The position numbers were made by a program, and so were the translations under genes. Of a DNA stretch of 5,338 bases, positions 5,255-5,338 are shown piece by piece (positions within the stretch are counted from its first letter, which is position 1; each line of letters opens with the position of its first letter). The stretch is from Caldilineales bacterium. Lineage in GTDB: Bacteria; Chloroflexota; Anaerolineae; JAAEKA01. Below the pieces are notes generated by a model. The model ran no database searches. It was not told the origin of the DNA and saw nothing but the letters and a program-made list of their open reading frames with translations. The stretch lies in assembly GCA_021463315.1 (NCBI GenBank), contig JAJTXO010000332.1:1-5338 (forward strand), written 5' to 3'.

Positions 5255-5338
5255 GCCGCGCTGGACCCGGCGGGACGCCTGGCCGATCGTGTGAGGCCGC
5301 GCTGGACCCGGCGGGACGCCTGGCCGATCGTGTGAGGC
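5255..5338. repeat. 41-base tandem repeat running off the window end
   Basis: A 41-base unit beginning GCCGCGCTGGACCCGG and ending GATCGTGTGAG occurs at 5255-5295 and, with no mismatch, at 5296-5336. The first two bases of a possible third copy follow (5337-5338). The period is not a multiple of three and each copy has a TGA in one + frame (GTGTGAG), so a coding repeat is unlikely in that frame. It lies about 20 bases upstream of the ade -35 element. It has no similarity to the array at 1690-2107. It may be a minisatellite or an assembly artefact at a contig end. Confidence 0.8.

Noticed and set aside
3516..5294. 592-codon open frame on the + strand opposite ade
   Set aside because: It is the antisense shadow of a well-conserved adenine deaminase. 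The product is Gly/His/Gln-rich with no family motifs, as expected from reading GC-rich codons backwards.
5255..5338. CRISPR-like or coding repeat at the window end
   Set aside because: The copies are contiguous with no spacer between them, and the 41-base period breaks the reading frame from copy to copy.

Overview
The window is a GC-rich bacterial segment with a conventional gene layout. It looks like a piece of a metagenomic or draft contig: it begins inside a gene and ends inside a tandem repeat. The protein types and the high GC suggest a Chloroflexota-like bacterium. So does the style of the hairpin repeats between genes, whose arms are built from AGAACGCAAAG-like words. This assignment is inference only; there is no rRNA or marker gene here.

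Layout. On the + strand, positions 1-378 hold the C-terminal third of a class II fructose-1,6-bisphosphatase (glpX). A 142-base gap with several inverted repeats follows, then a membrane-anchored SGNH/GDSL hydrolase at 521-1657. On the - strand, reading from right to left, are adenine deaminase (ade, 5156-3447), an ECF transporter transmembrane T subunit (ecfT, 3450-2644) and an MTH1/MutT-like NUDIX hydrolase (2647-2156). Each - strand gene overlaps the next by four bases (TTGA, then ATGA), so they look like one translationally coupled operon. A plausible sigma-70-type promoter (5207-5235) and a strong Shine-Dalgarno sequence (5163-5170) precede ade.

The two gene groups converge on a 498-base gap (1658-2155). 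It is filled by four tandem copies of a 105-106 base element. Each copy is a long imperfect palindrome with arms of about 30 bases built from 9-base purine-rich words. The gap has visibly lower GC than the genes and is open in many reading frames, but those ORFs are artefacts of the repeat. A second, unrelated tandem repeat with a 41-base period starts at 5255, just upstream of the ade promoter, and runs off the window end.

Function. GlpX belongs to gluconeogenesis or the reductive pentose phosphate pathway. The SGNH hydrolase probably acts outside the cytoplasmic membrane on an ester or acyl group of unknown identity. Ade deaminates adenine to hypoxanthine. EcfT would be the membrane scaffold of a vitamin- or base-type importer whose ATPase and substrate-binding subunits are not in the window. 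The NUDIX enzyme hydrolyses a nucleoside diphosphate derivative, possibly an oxidised purine nucleotide. A purine uptake, salvage and sanitation theme is an attractive reading of the operon but is inference. I found no defence system, CRISPR array, tRNA, rRNA or transposase.
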